From Symbiodinium natans (lineage: Eukaryota > Sar > Dinophyceae > Suessiales > Symbiodiniaceae), in contig CAJNDS010002549.1 of NCBI GenBank assembly GCA_905221605.1, forward strand, positions 124,001 through 188,000: a stretch of 64,000 nt of DNA, given 5' to 3'. A program made the translations under genes and the position numbers. Shown here one piece after another: positions 36,136 through 53,543 of this stretch (positions are counted from its first letter, which is position 1; each line of letters starts with the position of its first letter). The notes beneath the pieces were generated by a model. The model was not told the origin of the DNA. It saw nothing but the letters and a program-made list of their open reading frames with translations, and did not search any database.

Positions 36136-39100
36136 ATGCCGCGCCTTTTCCAGAAGTGGCTGTGGGTGCTGCTGGCCGCCGTGCCCCAGGTGGACGCCAA
36201 CACATGCACGGCTGCGGAAATTCCGGGGCTTCTTGCCAGCCATGCCACATCGTCAAGCTGTTGGACTGTGATTGTGGTCAACCGACAGAAGGTGGTGTAC
36301 GATGTCACGCGATTGCTGACGAACCATGAAGGTGGGCGCAGGGTCATTGAGCAGATGTGTGGGATGGATGGCTCAATTGGCTTCTGGTGCATCCACAGTA
36401 TGGAGGACCTGCAGGAGTCCATCAACGACGGGGACGCCATGGAAATCTGCCGGAGCGCAGCCTCCATACCAGCGCGGCGCTTGGATGAGGATGAGGATGA
36501 GGATGAGGATGATGAGGACGACGATGAGGGGATGCGGACCAACTGCGCGGCCGGGGGTTCATTGCCCGTGCCCCCTTCCACAGCTATCCAGGCCTCTGAT
36601 GTGACTCTACACAAGTCCTCAGATGATTGCTGGACCAGTATGGACGATGGGACTCGGAAGGTTGTCATGGACTTGTCACTCTACACACACTACCATCCGG
36701 GTGGAAAGGCGTACGTCTTGTCCATGTGTGGCCAGGATTCGACCGCATCCTTTCGAGCCTTCCACCCCTTCGCGTACGTCACGCAAGGAGTCAACCATGG
36801 ATACATTGTGTTGAAGGGGCTCCTGCAAGGTGAGTATCCAGCACCTCCGACAACGACCACGGCTGCTGGTGGCACTCCTTCAACTCCTTCGGGCGGTGGC
36901 TCCAGTCAATATGCAGGAATCACAGCTGCTGTCCTTGCCACTCATTCGACTGCCGGCGACTGCTGGGGCCGGGTCGGTAGCTGGGTTGTTGACATGACGG
37001 CCCTCCGCAGCACCCATCCGGCGGGAAGCTCCATGCTGCTTTGCGGTCAGGATGTAACAGCTTCATTCCGAAGCATCCATGCCGACTCCTACATCTCACG
37101 CATGCCTGTGATGGGCACCTATGACTCAGGAGGCAGTCGGAATCCTTCCCCAAGCCCTGGAACGACCACCGGTGCTCCAACTCCGGCGCCAACTCCGCCG
37201 CCAAACACGGGAGGCACGTCGATTTTGAACCCCACCGTGCCCACGGAGAGTGTCACTGTCATTTCGTCTTCCGCAATGGCATGGCACGCTGTCCTTTCGG
37301 ATTGCTGGCTGGCCATGAAATGCAAGGTGTACGACATGACAACCTACATCCCCTTCCACACCGGAGACCGGTACACCCCGCCGGGAGGCAAAGGTGCCAT
37401 CGAGAAGCTCTGTGGCACAGACGCCACCGCTGCCTTCGAAGCCATCCATCCTGCCTCTTACATCGACCTTTCCGTCCGCACAGGGGCAGTGCTCCTTGGC
37501 GAACTAGCGGGCTGTGGTCGGGACACAGCCACCGCGGAATCAACGACGACTCAGACCACCACTGCTGCCGCAGCTCCCGTGGAGGTTCCGCAGAATGCGA
37601 CGATGTGGTACAACCTCAGCTTTCCGAACCTCCTGGCATCAAGCGTGGATCTGACCAGTACGCAGACAGAAGCCGCGCTCGCCATTCAGGTCCAACATGC
37701 CATGTCGGCGCAGGGGCTCGTCAACGTGAAGGCCGTGGTTTCGAACCTGCGTCCTGGCTCCATCAAGGCGACTGTGGGTCTTCAGATGTCGGATATCGGG
37801 CAGCTGGATCAAGTGAGGCTGTTCGGGAGCACCAAGATGAACACCGTCGCGTGGATGGGGGACACGCCCGTTGTGGAGGGCACACCTCAACTGGAGGTCG
37901 CCTATGCCTCAGCACCGGCACCGGTGCCTGCTGCACCTGGGGCATCCATGCCAGTGTATACGATCCACCAGGTGAACGACCACAACACGGAGCTTGACTG
38001 CTGGATGGCCGCCCATGGCAAGGTCTTCTCCTTCGTCGGCGCTGCCAAGGCCCACCCAGTGGGAAGCTTCCTGAGCCTGGGCCTTTGTGGGGTGGATGCC
38101 ACGTCCACTTTCGATCTCCACCACCCCTTGAGCTACTTGGGCAAGGCGCCGCTCAGCCGGATTGGTGGTGGCCAGATTGGGACCCTTTCATCTGCGTCTG
38201 GCCCTGACGCCCCGAAGACGTATCCCCGACCGTCCCCGATCCATGTGCTGCCGAACATCGAGGTTGCCCTCACCGGTGGCTCGACGGATTTCTTGCAGAA
38301 GCACAACTTGGAAACTGATTGCTGGATGGCTCTGCATGGCGACGTCTATGATGCAACGAGCATGCTGTCTCAGCACGATGGTGGCCGAGCGAACGTGGCC
38401 GCCCTCTGCGGATTGGATGCCACGGCGTCTTTCGACTGCGTGCATGCAATGGAAGAGATCCAGGAGGCTGTGAATGACTATGGCATCACAAAAGTGGGAA
38501 CCACCAGCACCGTGCTGGGGCCTGGTTGCACCTTCCAACTTTCCGCGGGCATGTTGCCAGACAGGCAGATCACTTGGGAGGAGCTGGCAATGCACTCAAC
38601 CACCCAGGACTGCTGGATTCTCCTCGGATCCGAGCAGATTGTGTGGGATGTCACGGCATACCTGCCCAAGCACACAGGTGGAGCTTCGAGCGTCGGCATC
38701 CTCTGCGGAGGCGACGCAACGCGGTCCTTCGACAAAAACCACAAGAAGGGCTACATGACAACCTTGGCACAGAAGGGCGGTTTCCCCCAGGGCAAGATCA
38801 CAGGTGTGCAGCCGGCTATCGACACGGGGAGTATGCAGCTTACACCGCTGACGATGACAGACGTGGCCATGCACAATATCGGTGCCGACTGTTGGGTCGC
38901 AGTGCACGGCTATGTCCTCGACGTGACCAGCTATCTGAATCGGCACTCTGGTGGTCGCATGAGCATCGAATCCTCTTGTGGCTCAGACGCTACGGCTTCC
39001 TTCGATGGCGCATCTCATCCTCAAAGCTACATCACGATGATGGTGCAGAAGCGCTTTGCCACGATCAAAGGTTGCATCGGGAGCTGCACAAGCAATGGTG

Positions 39101-41265
39101 CCACGCCTGCTTCAGGCAACGGCATTGGCACACCGGAAACGATGGCTGGACCCACCGCGGAGGTGCCCGCTCGGCAGTGTCGAGCTGATGAGCCCACGCC
39201 GCCGGCAACCACCGTGACGGACGCCGAGTTAAAGCTCCACAACACGCCCACCGACTGTTGGATGGTCCTGGGCTGTGGGGTTTACGATGTCTCGGCCTAC
39301 AAGCACAGTGGTGGGGATGGCTCCGTGCATGCCTGGTGTGGCGGAGATGGAACGACCTCCTTCGTCGGCAAGCATCCATGGACATACCTGGCGATTCTGC
39401 TGAACAAAGGTGCGGTTCTGAAAGGGCAGTACGGCGGCAGCTCGGTACCCACCAGCGTCTCTCGGCAAACTCCACTTGCTCTCACCGAGATTGCCAAGCA
39501 CAACACTGCCACGGACTGCTGGTCCTGCATCCACGGGCAGGTCTACGAGCTCCATTTCTACATGCCTGATCACGATGCCGGCAGCGCGGTCATTGAGCCC
39601 ATGTGTGGAGAAGACGCCACGGCCTACTTCGCCATGGCCCACGCCAAGGGCTCCCTCCAGGGACTTCCCATCAAAGGCTCCTGCGACCCGCGTGCCGAAC
39701 AGGCCTTCACGGAACAAAACGTCTTGGATGGCGCAGCCTTCCTGGCCTACATTCTCGTCCCGCTGATGCTGAACCAGGCCTCCCCGATGCTGATGAGCCC
39801 ACCTATGCAGGATCGCGTGTTCCGGCGACCCCTCCGAGCCAAGCCTCTCAGCGGCTGCCTGGGCAACTTGCTGAACAGTTACTTGGAGATGCCTATCGGG
39901 GTCGCCGTGATGCTACTGTGGTTCCTTGTGGCCACGGCCATTCTTTCCACCTTCTGGGCCCTGCACTATGAACTCTACTACTTGCCCGACTTCGCCGGAC
40001 CTGGATGGATCGGGAGGATGACGGTGTACATGATCTCCATTGCGACCTATCTTGGCACCCGTCGCTGGTCTCTCGCCTGGACGCTCTATCAGATTTCCTA
40101 CGAGAAGACCCTCAAGGCACACTACGTGATCGGCTCCGTCGCGAGCATCTACATGCTGCTTCACGGGATCCTCTACATGGTGGCCTTCGGTCCGGGCATG
40201 CTCCCAGAGCATCAGGTGACCACCGCTTACACGTTGCTGGCTTGCATCTGCATCGTCTTCCCATTCAGCATCAACAACTTCCGAGTGAGATGGTACAGCG
40301 TCTTCAAGGTCACCCATTTCTTGGCGCCGGTCATCGTGATCGTCGCCAACCTGCACATTATGTCGCTCAATGTGGATGGCTTGCTTTGCCGTGGCTTTTG
40401 GGGTGCCATGATTTGGATTGGGTCGGCCGCCATTTTCTGGATCGGGGACTTCCTGTACAGCCGCTATGATGTGCTCATGGTTCCCACTAAAGTGGTTGGC
40501 ACCCCACGCGTGCTACCCGCCGACGGCGGGCCTGCACACATTGCCGTGAAGCTGCGCAAGAAGACGACGCTGTTTCCCGGGGCTTGGCTCTCGGTGGCCT
40601 CTCTGGATGCGGGCTCCGCACTCAGCCATCCCTTCACCGCCATCGTGCGGAAGTGCGGCGGCGTGGATAAGGAGTACGCCGAGGTCGAGTTCTTGTGGAA
40701 GGTGTGCCCTGGCAAGACATGGACACAAGCCTTGCAAGACAAGATCGCGCAGGCGAGCCCAAATCACCCCTTCAAGTTCTACATGTCGGGCCCCTACGGG
40801 GGAGGATTAGGCTGCCTGGAGGCCATGAGAGTTATCATCTTTGTGGTGGGCGGGGTCGGGGTTACCCCTGCTGCATCCATGGTGCCCCACCTCATCCGTG
40901 GCGGCAAGGACGTCTATGTGATTTGGAGCTGCCGAAGTGCTTCACTCATCCAGCACATCTCGGCGGAGTACTTCAACAGCGCCTGTGGAGCTTACTTCGA
41001 CAGATATCCCGACCAACGCCGTATCCACTACAGTGGTAAGAAGGTGGATGTCCTGCCCCCGTATGTAAGGAAAGGTCGTCCAAACATCCCGGAGATTGTT
41101 GGGTCTGCCGTGCAGAGCGCATTGAAGCGAGAGATTCTGGACATCGGTGTTTTCGTTTGTGGCCCTGGGGCTCTGGTAGATGAAAGCCTTAAAGCAGCCA
41201 AGATGTATAGCGATCCGGGGACAGGCACGCACGTCCACGTGCATGCCGAGTCTTTCCAAATGTAG
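36136..41265 (+). CDS. ten-domain cytochrome b5 / NOX-type ferric reductase fusion, copy 2 (1709 aa)
   Basis: Second intact copy, starting 9332 bp after the first, with the same start context, length and stop. All ten b5 histidine pairs, the repeat cysteines, the four membrane-core histidines and the FAD and NAD(P)H motifs are unchanged. I find two amino-acid differences: Ala597 to Val in the Pro/Ala linker before b5 domain 5, and Thr1543 to Asn just before the GPYGG nucleotide-binding motif. Silent differences are more numerous (for example in codons near 36208, 36229-36236, 36990 and 37187-37200). The excess of silent over replacement change means that both copies are, or until recently were, under purifying selection or are homogenised by conversion. 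Its 5' flank differs from copy 1 by the telomeric-repeat insertion, so expression could differ. A collapsed-allele assembly error is unlikely, because unique sequence separates the copies. Confidence 0.95.
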   Translation: MPRLFQKWLWVLLAAVPQVDANTCTAAEIPGLLASHATSSSCWTVIVVNRQKVVYDVTRLLTNHEGGRRVIEQMCGMDGSIGFWCIHSMEDLQESINDGDAMEICRSAASIPARRLDEDEDEDEDDEDDDEGMRTNCAAGGSLPVPPSTAIQASDVTLHKSSDDCWTSMDDGTRKVVMDLSLYTHYHPGGKAYVLSMCGQDSTASFRAFHPFAYVTQGVNHGYIVLKGLLQGEYPAPPTTTTAAGGTPSTPSGGGSSQYAGITAAVLATHSTAGDCWGRVGSWVVDMTALRSTHPAGSSMLLCGQDVTASFRSIHADSYISRMPVMGTYDSGGSRNPSPSPGTTTGAPTPAPTPPPNTGGTSILNPTVPTESVTVISSSAMAWHAVLSDCWLAMKCKVYDMTTYIPFHTGDRYTPPGGKGAIEKLCGTDATAAFEAIHPASYIDLSVRTGAVLLGELAGCGRDTATAESTTTQTTTAAAAPVEVPQNATMWYNLSFPNLLASSVDLTSTQTEAALAIQVQHAMSAQGLVNVKAVVSNLRPGSIKATVGLQMSDIGQLDQVRLFGSTKMNTVAWMGDTPVVEGTPQLEVAYASAPAPVPAAPGASMPVYTIHQVNDHNTELDCWMAAHGKVFSFVGAAKAHPVGSFLSLGLCGVDATSTFDLHHPLSYLGKAPLSRIGGGQIGTLSSASGPDAPKTYPRPSPIHVLPNIEVALTGGSTDFLQKHNLETDCWMALHGDVYDATSMLSQHDGGRANVAALCGLDATASFDCVHAMEEIQEAVNDYGITKVGTTSTVLGPGCTFQLSAGMLPDRQITWEELAMHSTTQDCWILLGSEQIVWDVTAYLPKHTGGASSVGILCGGDATRSFDKNHKKGYMTTLAQKGGFPQGKITGVQPAIDTGSMQLTPLTMTDVAMHNIGADCWVAVHGYVLDVTSYLNRHSGGRMSIESSCGSDATASFDGASHPQSYITMMVQKRFATIKGCIGSCTSNGATPASGNGIGTPETMAGPTAEVPARQCRADEPTPPATTVTDAELKLHNTPTDCWMVLGCGVYDVSAYKHSGGDGSVHAWCGGDGTTSFVGKHPWTYLAILLNKGAVLKGQYGGSSVPTSVSRQTPLALTEIAKHNTATDCWSCIHGQVYELHFYMPDHDAGSAVIEPMCGEDATAYFAMAHAKGSLQGLPIKGSCDPRAEQAFTEQNVLDGAAFLAYILVPLMLNQASPMLMSPPMQDRVFRRPLRAKPLSGCLGNLLNSYLEMPIGVAVMLLWFLVATAILSTFWALHYELYYLPDFAGPGWIGRMTVYMISIATYLGTRRWSLAWTLYQISYEKTLKAHYVIGSVASIYMLLHGILYMVAFGPGMLPEHQVTTAYTLLACICIVFPFSINNFRVRWYSVFKVTHFLAPVIVIVANLHIMSLNVDGLLCRGFWGAMIWIGSAAIFWIGDFLYSRYDVLMVPTKVVGTPRVLPADGGPAHIAVKLRKKTTLFPGAWLSVASLDAGSALSHPFTAIVRKCGGVDKEYAEVEFLWKVCPGKTWTQALQDKIAQASPNHPFKFYMSGPYGGGLGCLEAMRVIIFVVGGVGVTPAASMVPHLIRGGKDVYVIWSCRSASLIQHISAEYFNSACGAYFDRYPDQRRIHYSGKKVDVLPPYVRKGRPNIPEIVGSAVQSALKREILDIGVFVCGPGALVDESLKAAKMYSDPGTGTHVHVHAESFQM

Positions 41266-42433
41266 ACATTGTAGCTTTCCAATTTCGGCAAGATGCCGTA
41301 ATTAATACGCGTTTCATTTGAGCGCATCATCACGTGAATCACGCCTGCACCACGTATGCGTGAGGTTCAGTTGGTGTTATTTTAGCAGCCTTCGCTTTCC
41401 TTATTCGCACACTTTCCGTACGAGGAGGTGTCGCGACAGCCCGCGTGAAGGGCCTGCCGAATGCTCGGAAAAAAAGAATGAGGAGACCTCGTCGTGGTAT
41501 CGGGGCCATGCACGCTCGTGCAGGCAGAGATAGTGGCAGCAGCCAAAGGGCTGAAAGCAACCTAACAGCAGCCAACAACTTCTTAAACAGGTTCCCTCAA
41601 TCACGTCAGTCCTGCCTGCGGCAGTCGTTTTCCCGGTGTCTTCGTGATCTGCAGTGTGGCTCGTTCTGCTTGGCGGGTGGCAAACCCTCATAGGGGGTTC
41701 CAATACTCCTCTACGATCCTCTACGTATCAGAAATCCGCATGAGAGTCGAAGTTTCTTACAGCCCCCCCTTCCCCCCCTTCCCCCGCCCCCGAGGCTCAG
41801 CTTTGCCAGCCTTGGCTGGGGCCTCCGTGGCTGCAGTGGCTGCAGCCCTGCTCCGGGTCTCTTTGAGACAAAAGGGAGGGGGCCCACTGGGCCCACTTAT
41901 GGTCTGCTGTGCTTAGCCTGAAATCGTGACCTTTGAAAAGTCCAGCAGGGATCCACGCGCCGCAGCTGCGGGCCGGGTTCTAGAGAAGTTCAGGCCTGGT
42001 ATTCCTCTGGTCTGCCTGTTCGCGCTCCCCTTTTTTTATCGCATCCCAGGCGAGGGGGCGGCCATCGCTGCACGCGCTGGAGGATGAGGGGAAGCTGGGG
42101 AAGGCGGCATGCGGCATCCACTTGTCATGATGGCAGCTGCAACTCTGTGTACCCGTCGTGTGGAACTTTGCTTGCATGCTTGAGCTTCATCAGGGCCAGG
42201 ATGAGCAAGTTGGTTTGGATAACAGATTCGGAATATTCGCGCAAGGCACCCAAAGTCGTCTTCCAAGTGGTGAAGCGGTTCCGGGGTCTTGTGGGCTCAC
42301 AGAGCCACAACTGCCGCAACAGCGCTCACGAACCGAATCCAACCAGGCGAGCCCTGCTTTTCAAACCGCCCAGCTAGTGCAACAGATTTCAGCTTGCAGC
42401 TGAGCCGACCATTATTGCAAGGGTACCAATTCC
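41266..42433. other. 3' flank of reductase copy 2
   Basis: Duplicate of 31934-32861, interrupted by an insertion at 41679-41974 that is absent from copy 1. The insertion contains a C-rich tract (about 41764-41790) and reads through in some frames, but no protein is recognised. Confidence 0.5.
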
Positions 42434-42775
42434 GGGCAGGACAACACAACTGACATCCCAGTGTACGCCCTTGAAGCTATTAAACCCCATGCATGACATC
42501 TGCACTCGAGGGCCCTTAGCTGAGAAACCAACCCTCCCTTTGGCCCCCGCACATCTCTGAGTATGTCCGCGTGAACAGCTGCCTTAAATGTTCCGTGAAG
42601 GCGAATGGGGAAATGACCGAAGATGCGGCAGAGGATCCTTGGCAAGGGAGGGAGGGCCAAAAAGTCTTGAGCATCAGGGGTGCCAGGGGTCCATGCCAAG
42701 TCCGTTGCAAGCTCGGCAGATCTGAACTTCTGAACAGGCCCAGCACAGGAAGCAAATTCCTTGAAAAGCGTCGGG

Positions 42776-43860
42776 ATGCGCCATTCAAAACAATGCGCCG
42801 CAGCCAAGGACCTCGAGAGACAAATGTTAGCATCAGCAGAGGCCGGAAAGTTCGAGGAGGCGGCAAAGCAGAGCAAGGAGCTGCTTCCACTTCAGCTGGA
42901 CGACGAGGGAAGCGTCCTGAACGCGAATGTCCAGTTCTATGATCCATAGAAGCGCTTAGGAGAGCCATGATGCCATGATGTATTTGTCAACTTGTCAATC
43001 CTTTTCGGCGGCTGGGTGACAGCCAAGAGCCAAGGAAGCCTTTAACAAACGAAGTTATCCTGACATGAAGAAGTGCTGGCTGAATGTGCCATTTGCACAA
43101 TGCATTCATCCCTATGCCGCATGGCTTCAAGGGATTGGAGGATGCCCTGCGCTGCTTCTTTTGTTTTGAATTTGTGTTTTTGGTACAGTTGCGCCGAGGA
43201 TGAGGCAGGCCACCATCACACCGGCTACGAGGAGATCTGCTCCTTGCCCGCAATCCAAGAGCATGGTCGCGCCTGATTCCGCAACCTACTGACGGCGGGC
43301 GCCACGATCCCCAGAGCAGGTTCGTCTTTCGAGAGGATCTTCGAACAGTCCAAGAAGCAGACCACAATAGCTTTCGACAGAGTCAAGGCAGGAGTTCTCT
43401 GTTCTAGACTTGGCCTCTGTGGTTGCGGAGGGACTCCGTGAGCCCGAAAGTCAACCGAGCTGGTGTCACCAGGTCAATGTGCGCGGTGGCACCGCCATCG
43501 TGACTTGCATGGAGCGGTTGACGGGCAAGAGCCACAGGAGACCAGCTAGGTCTCTGATCTGTTCGATCTGTTCGGGATGGGTTGGGGTTGAAGTCCTCAG
43601 CCAGGACGTCCTTGCGTGCAAGCCATATCTTTCGCAAGAACTTCGACAACCGCTGGGTGATGTTGCACAGGCACGCGAGCAAACCACCAGGACTCTGCTT
43701 CATTGGCTTTGAAGAATGCTTCAGGAGGAGGGTTGAAGTTTGTTCGGTTGGGCTCAGTGAGGCTGTTTCTCGCCTTCGTTGGTGTTCGCTCCAAAGTGTG
43801 AGTGGTTTTGTTCACCCAACCTGCCACGGCATATTCGAAAAAGAAAAGCCAAGCTTATAA
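42776..43860 (+). CDS. UVR-motif plus SnoaL/NTF2-like protein, multi-exon
   Basis: Resembles plant and algal proteins that couple a UVR-type helical hairpin to a SnoaL-like (NTF2-fold) domain; the biochemical role is not known. The first exon, from the ATG at 42776, reads CAAAKDLERQMLASAEAGKF then EEAAKQSKELL (UVR pair) and VLNANVQFYD (42900-42945). The following exons are: about 43066-43135, MKKCWLNVPFAQCIHPYAAW (the family Cys-x-His-Pro motif); 43325-43387, FERIFEQSKKQTTIAFDRV; 43471-43540 after an AG, VNVRGGTAIVTCMERLTGKS; and 43620-43690, IFRKNFDNRWVMLHRHASK, the last strand of the fold. The last frame runs to TAA at 43858. The order and content match the NTF2-like fold, but the splice sites between exons were not fixed exactly. 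Confidence 0.75.
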
Positions 43861-43946
43861 GCTCAGAACACTTAGATTATGAAATGCACATGGCATCTGC
43901 CTGCTGTGACAAAACCACTTCGCGGCGCTCTGCAGTTCTAGGCTGA

Positions 43947-44935
43947 GTGCACGATCATCTGCTGGGATGTATCGCATGTCATCCCTGGTGCACAGGAGAA
44001 AGCTCCGGTCTAGAGGGGGATGAGGAGGCTTTCCGAGAGTTCCAGCGGGTGATGCGAGCCGCGCAAAACCTGGGCAACCCGATCGTAATTCGGGCACCTT
44101 ACTTTGCTGCTGAGCACGATGGCGAGCACGATGATGAAGGCCCCTTTGGCATAGCTGGCCATATCGCCCCCGTTCCTGTTGAGGAGGTCGGAAGGGATGA
44201 GCTGGACGAAGACTCGGACTCAGATTCCGATCTGGATTCAGATTCCGACCTGGAGGACAGCGAAATGTATGTTGACGACTCGGACGAGGAAGAAGAAGAC
44301 ATTTTTGACGCTCGAGAGGCCATTCGTGGTTTGAGGACTGGCGTGAGTTTTATGATCAGCTTGCGCCTCTTAATTTGTATCTTGAGCTCATGCCTCACCG
44401 AAATTGAGCTGCGCCAGGAAGCTCGAAAATCAAGGTGTGCTGACGAGGGAGCAAAAGATACTGTTACTTGCAGAGATGAGCGACAACCCAAAGGCCCGGT
44501 TTGGTTCCATATTGAAAACATGAGCACCTGGATGCCCAGAGCAGCTGATCGTTGTTTCGTCAGGACAATTTGGCCGAGCGAGCGTATGTGCTGCTCCTTC
44601 GCAGCTTGGCATCCGTTCATGTAACTGTGACCACACCGTGGCCAGCAGCAAAGCGAAAAAGTCCTGCCTTGCCTGTTGATGAAAGTCTATGACCTGTCCG
44701 ACTGCTACTAGGTGGTTTGGTGGAAGAGTCAGAGGAGTCAGAGGAGTATGATGCCGCATGGCAGGACTTTGCTGATTTGCTGTCTCTGCAGGCGCACTTT
44801 CTTGGCTCGCTGCAAATATTTGCATTGACTATGCCCGGCCCGCCTCAGCGTCCACGCCCACACCTGTCGCAGGTTAAGCGGCTGGAGAAGGGCAAGCTTC
44901 AAGCGCGGAAACGGAAGGTGTGGACGTGGCTGTAA
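43947..44935 (+). CDS. unidentified acidic protein, multi-exon
   Basis: Exon-like frame 44010-44343: helical start (EEAFREFQRVMRAAQNLGNP), then a strongly acidic Asp/Ser-Glu stretch (44190-44305, repeated SDSDLDSDSDLE) and an Arg-rich end. Further coding-like pieces are 44424-44518 (LTREQKILLLAEMSDNPKAR), 44565-44625 (AERAYVLLLRSLASV) and 44715-44790 (EESEESEEYDAAWQDFADLL). A final basic stretch ends with TAA near 44935. Several small introns separate them. The protein appears to alternate helices with acidic disorder. I do not recognise a family; a nuclear or chaperone-like acidic protein is only a guess. Confidence 0.5.
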
Positions 44936-45966
44936 GTTAGATGCGCAGCACATGTCAAAGAGTTTCTCTTCAACTCTGCCAGGACACAGAAGGGGCGGAC
45001 AAACCATGAAACTGCTTTGGTTCCTCGGGTTTCAGACGTCATGCAAAAAATAAAAGTTGCCTGTTGACTGACAGCCGCATACCTTGCGGACGTGATGATG
45101 CAACGCAGCTTCAATGGACATGAGCAGCACTTCCACATTCTCGACGGCCAAGCCGCCTCTCTACCGGCCCAGCACTCTCAAGCTCTCAGCAATGCAAGCG
45201 CATCCCCAGAGCACAGCATGAGCCCAACAGAGATCTCAAAACTGATTCGCATGAGTCCTGTAAAGTCGAAGTGCACTCGAGAAATTAAGCTTGGGAGCGC
45301 AGCTGGGTTTTTTTCTCATTTTCGACTGGGGGCTTGACGGAACAGTGCAGCCTCTTGAGCAGCCTCTGTGACCCCGCTTTCTTACAGTGGACTGCTTTGG
45401 ATCACCCAAGATACAGGAGCGCAATGGTGCGCAGCTTTCCTTGCTTGAGCCAGAGGACATAAGATGCTACACTGCATGGGAATGCTTGAGGTTTATCGAC
45501 GAAAGGGTCAAGAGTTCAGGACACTCGCAGCTCAAGCAAGCATGAGCTGGAGGGGCCCCTAAAGCTGCTGAGGCAAAAACGAAAGTTGGGCATATCTTGG
45601 CTTATATGGAGCCCTCCATCTCATGACCTCAGTTTTCTACATATACTGCGAGGTGGACTCAGCGCAGGAAGAAGGAGTCACAGTCACTTTCCTTCGAATC
45701 TGCAAAGCAAGGTTCCAAGCAAGACCAGTGAAGGATGTGAGGAACCGTACCTGTACCTTCCCGCGGCCAGAGACGGACCGAGCGACACGACCTCAACAGC
45801 GTAACTCCTTCTCATGTAGCTGGTGCCATTTAGTCGCTCGTGAAGAATTCATGTCTAGAAGCATGTAGATGGGTGCCTTTAGCCCGAAGCTCCTCGACAT
45901 GCTTTACTTAGTCTGTACCCTGAGCGACCATACTACAAACTGCTGTCAGTTCCCGCCTTGCGAGCC
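44936..45966. other. no firmly recognised gene
   Basis: A possible exon at 45640-45720 reads YIYCEVDSAQEEGVTVTFLR; it could be a 5' exon of the rhodanese gene or part of another gene. Otherwise nothing is assignable. Confidence 0.35.
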
Positions 45967-51772
<5,806 letters not shown>

Positions 51773-52833
51773 AAGCCTTCTTGGACTTGGACCTAAAACG
51801 TCCCTCAAGCTCCTGGTTTCGGAACGGTTGCGCCAAATCCTGGAAACGGATTGGTTTTGATGCCATCCTGTGCTTTTCGCAGAACTTTCATGTCTTGAGT
51901 GTGCAGAACGCGTAGCGACGCAAGCAATCGCCCGCACGCATGGCTTGCTTCGCAAATGTCTGCGACCTGCACAAGGTCAGGCAAATGGATGCACCAGCAG
52001 ATGCTGACAGCATTCACGTATTCATGGTGCGGGCACGGATGCTTTGGCCAATAGGTGCACTGGTAGCGTGGATGTTGTACCATATATCATGGTGTTGGAA
52101 TGGATGTTCTGGGGAGCCCAAGGGAGGGCAGGATGAGTGGGGCTTGAGTGGCCAAATGCCGCCGACGAGCCAACGAGGAGGCAGACCGTAGGGTAGTTGG
52201 GAAGAGCAGGGACCTGGAACATGGTTTGGGTGAAGTACTCGGAAGGCCGTGTGCACTTTTCCCCCCCATCTAGTAGGAAGTCACAGGTTGTTTAAGTGAG
52301 GGGATGGGGGGGTGGGTTCAAAGAGTTCACTTGCCTTGGGGCCTCTCCACCTCGCACGCAGTTGCTTTGCCTCGGCGCTGGACACCCCAATCTAGGGCGC
52401 GCGAACTTCGCAGGGGCTCGCTTACTAAGCCTCTCGGGAGAAGAGATAAATGCGCGCGGAAAGGCGAACTTTCCTCTCTCCATGCCCATGCAAAGCCGTA
52501 CCGAAGACAAGGATCAAAAGTGTAAAAGACATCAGCAACCATCTGAGAATAAGCTGCCCGAAACATGCGTGTTCAGGAGGGTTTTCGGCTGCGAGACCTC
52601 CACGCGCCCTCCCTCAAGCCAGCTGAGAAGCGCAAGGCAACCGGCCCTGGTAAAAGCCTTGTCAATCTGATTTGAACACTGCACTTCTGTCATGATAAAG
52701 CCATAATTAAAGGTGCGAGGTTCGAGGCCCTGTGGCTCAGGCAGTCTCCGACGCTCCTGCCGGTGTGGCGGAGCGCGCGGCCAAGCGCCGAGTCGAGGGC
52801 TTAGTGGCTCTCTCTGTGTGTGTGTGTGTGTGC

Positions 52834-52884
<51 letters not shown>

Positions 52885-53543
52885 CTTTTGTTTTGTGTGT
52901 GCGTGTGTGACAGACACGTCCTGGTCTGTCGGCTCTTTTTCAATCATATGGCGGGGAGGGGGCGAGGGTCGTGAAGATGAAACGTACCTGCTGTTTCTTT
53001 TGGCAATGAGCGAGTTGAGGCCGCTTCGCACCGCAGTTGATTGCAATATGTTTTACATCATGCAGGGACCCTGTCGTTGATAAAGTTGGTACAGCTGCAA
53101 AGCTGCGGACGTTGATGCAGCCCACGCGAATGCTTCCCCCCAAGAAGGGTGGCTAGTGTGTGCATGTGCGTGCGCGAGTGCGTGCGAGGCGAAGCATCAA
53201 GGAAAAGCGCCTTCACATCGACTTTTTGTGGGAAGCCTTCCGCTGACAGTCGATGCTAGCATGGTAGCTTGGCTGCATTAAAGCAATGGCTCCCAAACGA
53301 TTGTTAGATGTCTTCAAAAGAATCCCCAGGCCTTGCGGGTAAGTGCAGGCCGTGGTTGTAGATTGTAAGGTGCGCGATGGCAGAGGTTTTGTGCGATCGC
53401 AGTTCTTGTTGCAGAAGCCTTTGCATCTCCAGATGTGACTTGCTAGGTGCGCGAAACGCTGGGAAAGGGTGCCGGCATCTCATTCGGCTGAATGTCCAGC
53501 AAAGCCCGACTAACAGACTTCGTTGTTCAGAATGTTCGCCTAG
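51773..53543. other. no firmly recognised gene; (TG)n at 52815-52878
   Basis: A TG microsatellite with one CGGG interruption lies at 52815-52878. A coding-like stretch just before it (about 52728-52800, Ala/Arg-rich) could be an upstream exon of the RRM gene. A frame at 52296-52670 shows no family. Confidence 0.45.

Larger units (their letters stand above)
33244..42433. repeat. tandem segmental duplication, copy 2 (about 9.2 kb)
   Basis: Direct copy of 24367-32861. It is longer because of insertions at 35272-35747 and 41679-41974. It contains a truncated KRR1 3' end and a full-length second b5/reductase gene. Right boundary at GGGTACCAATTCC, 42421-42433. Confidence 0.95.

Noticed and set aside
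26804-41265. The two reductase copies as alleles wrongly joined by assembly
   Set aside because: Unique spacer at 32862-33243 and copy-specific insertions argue for true tandem duplication, although long reads would settle it.
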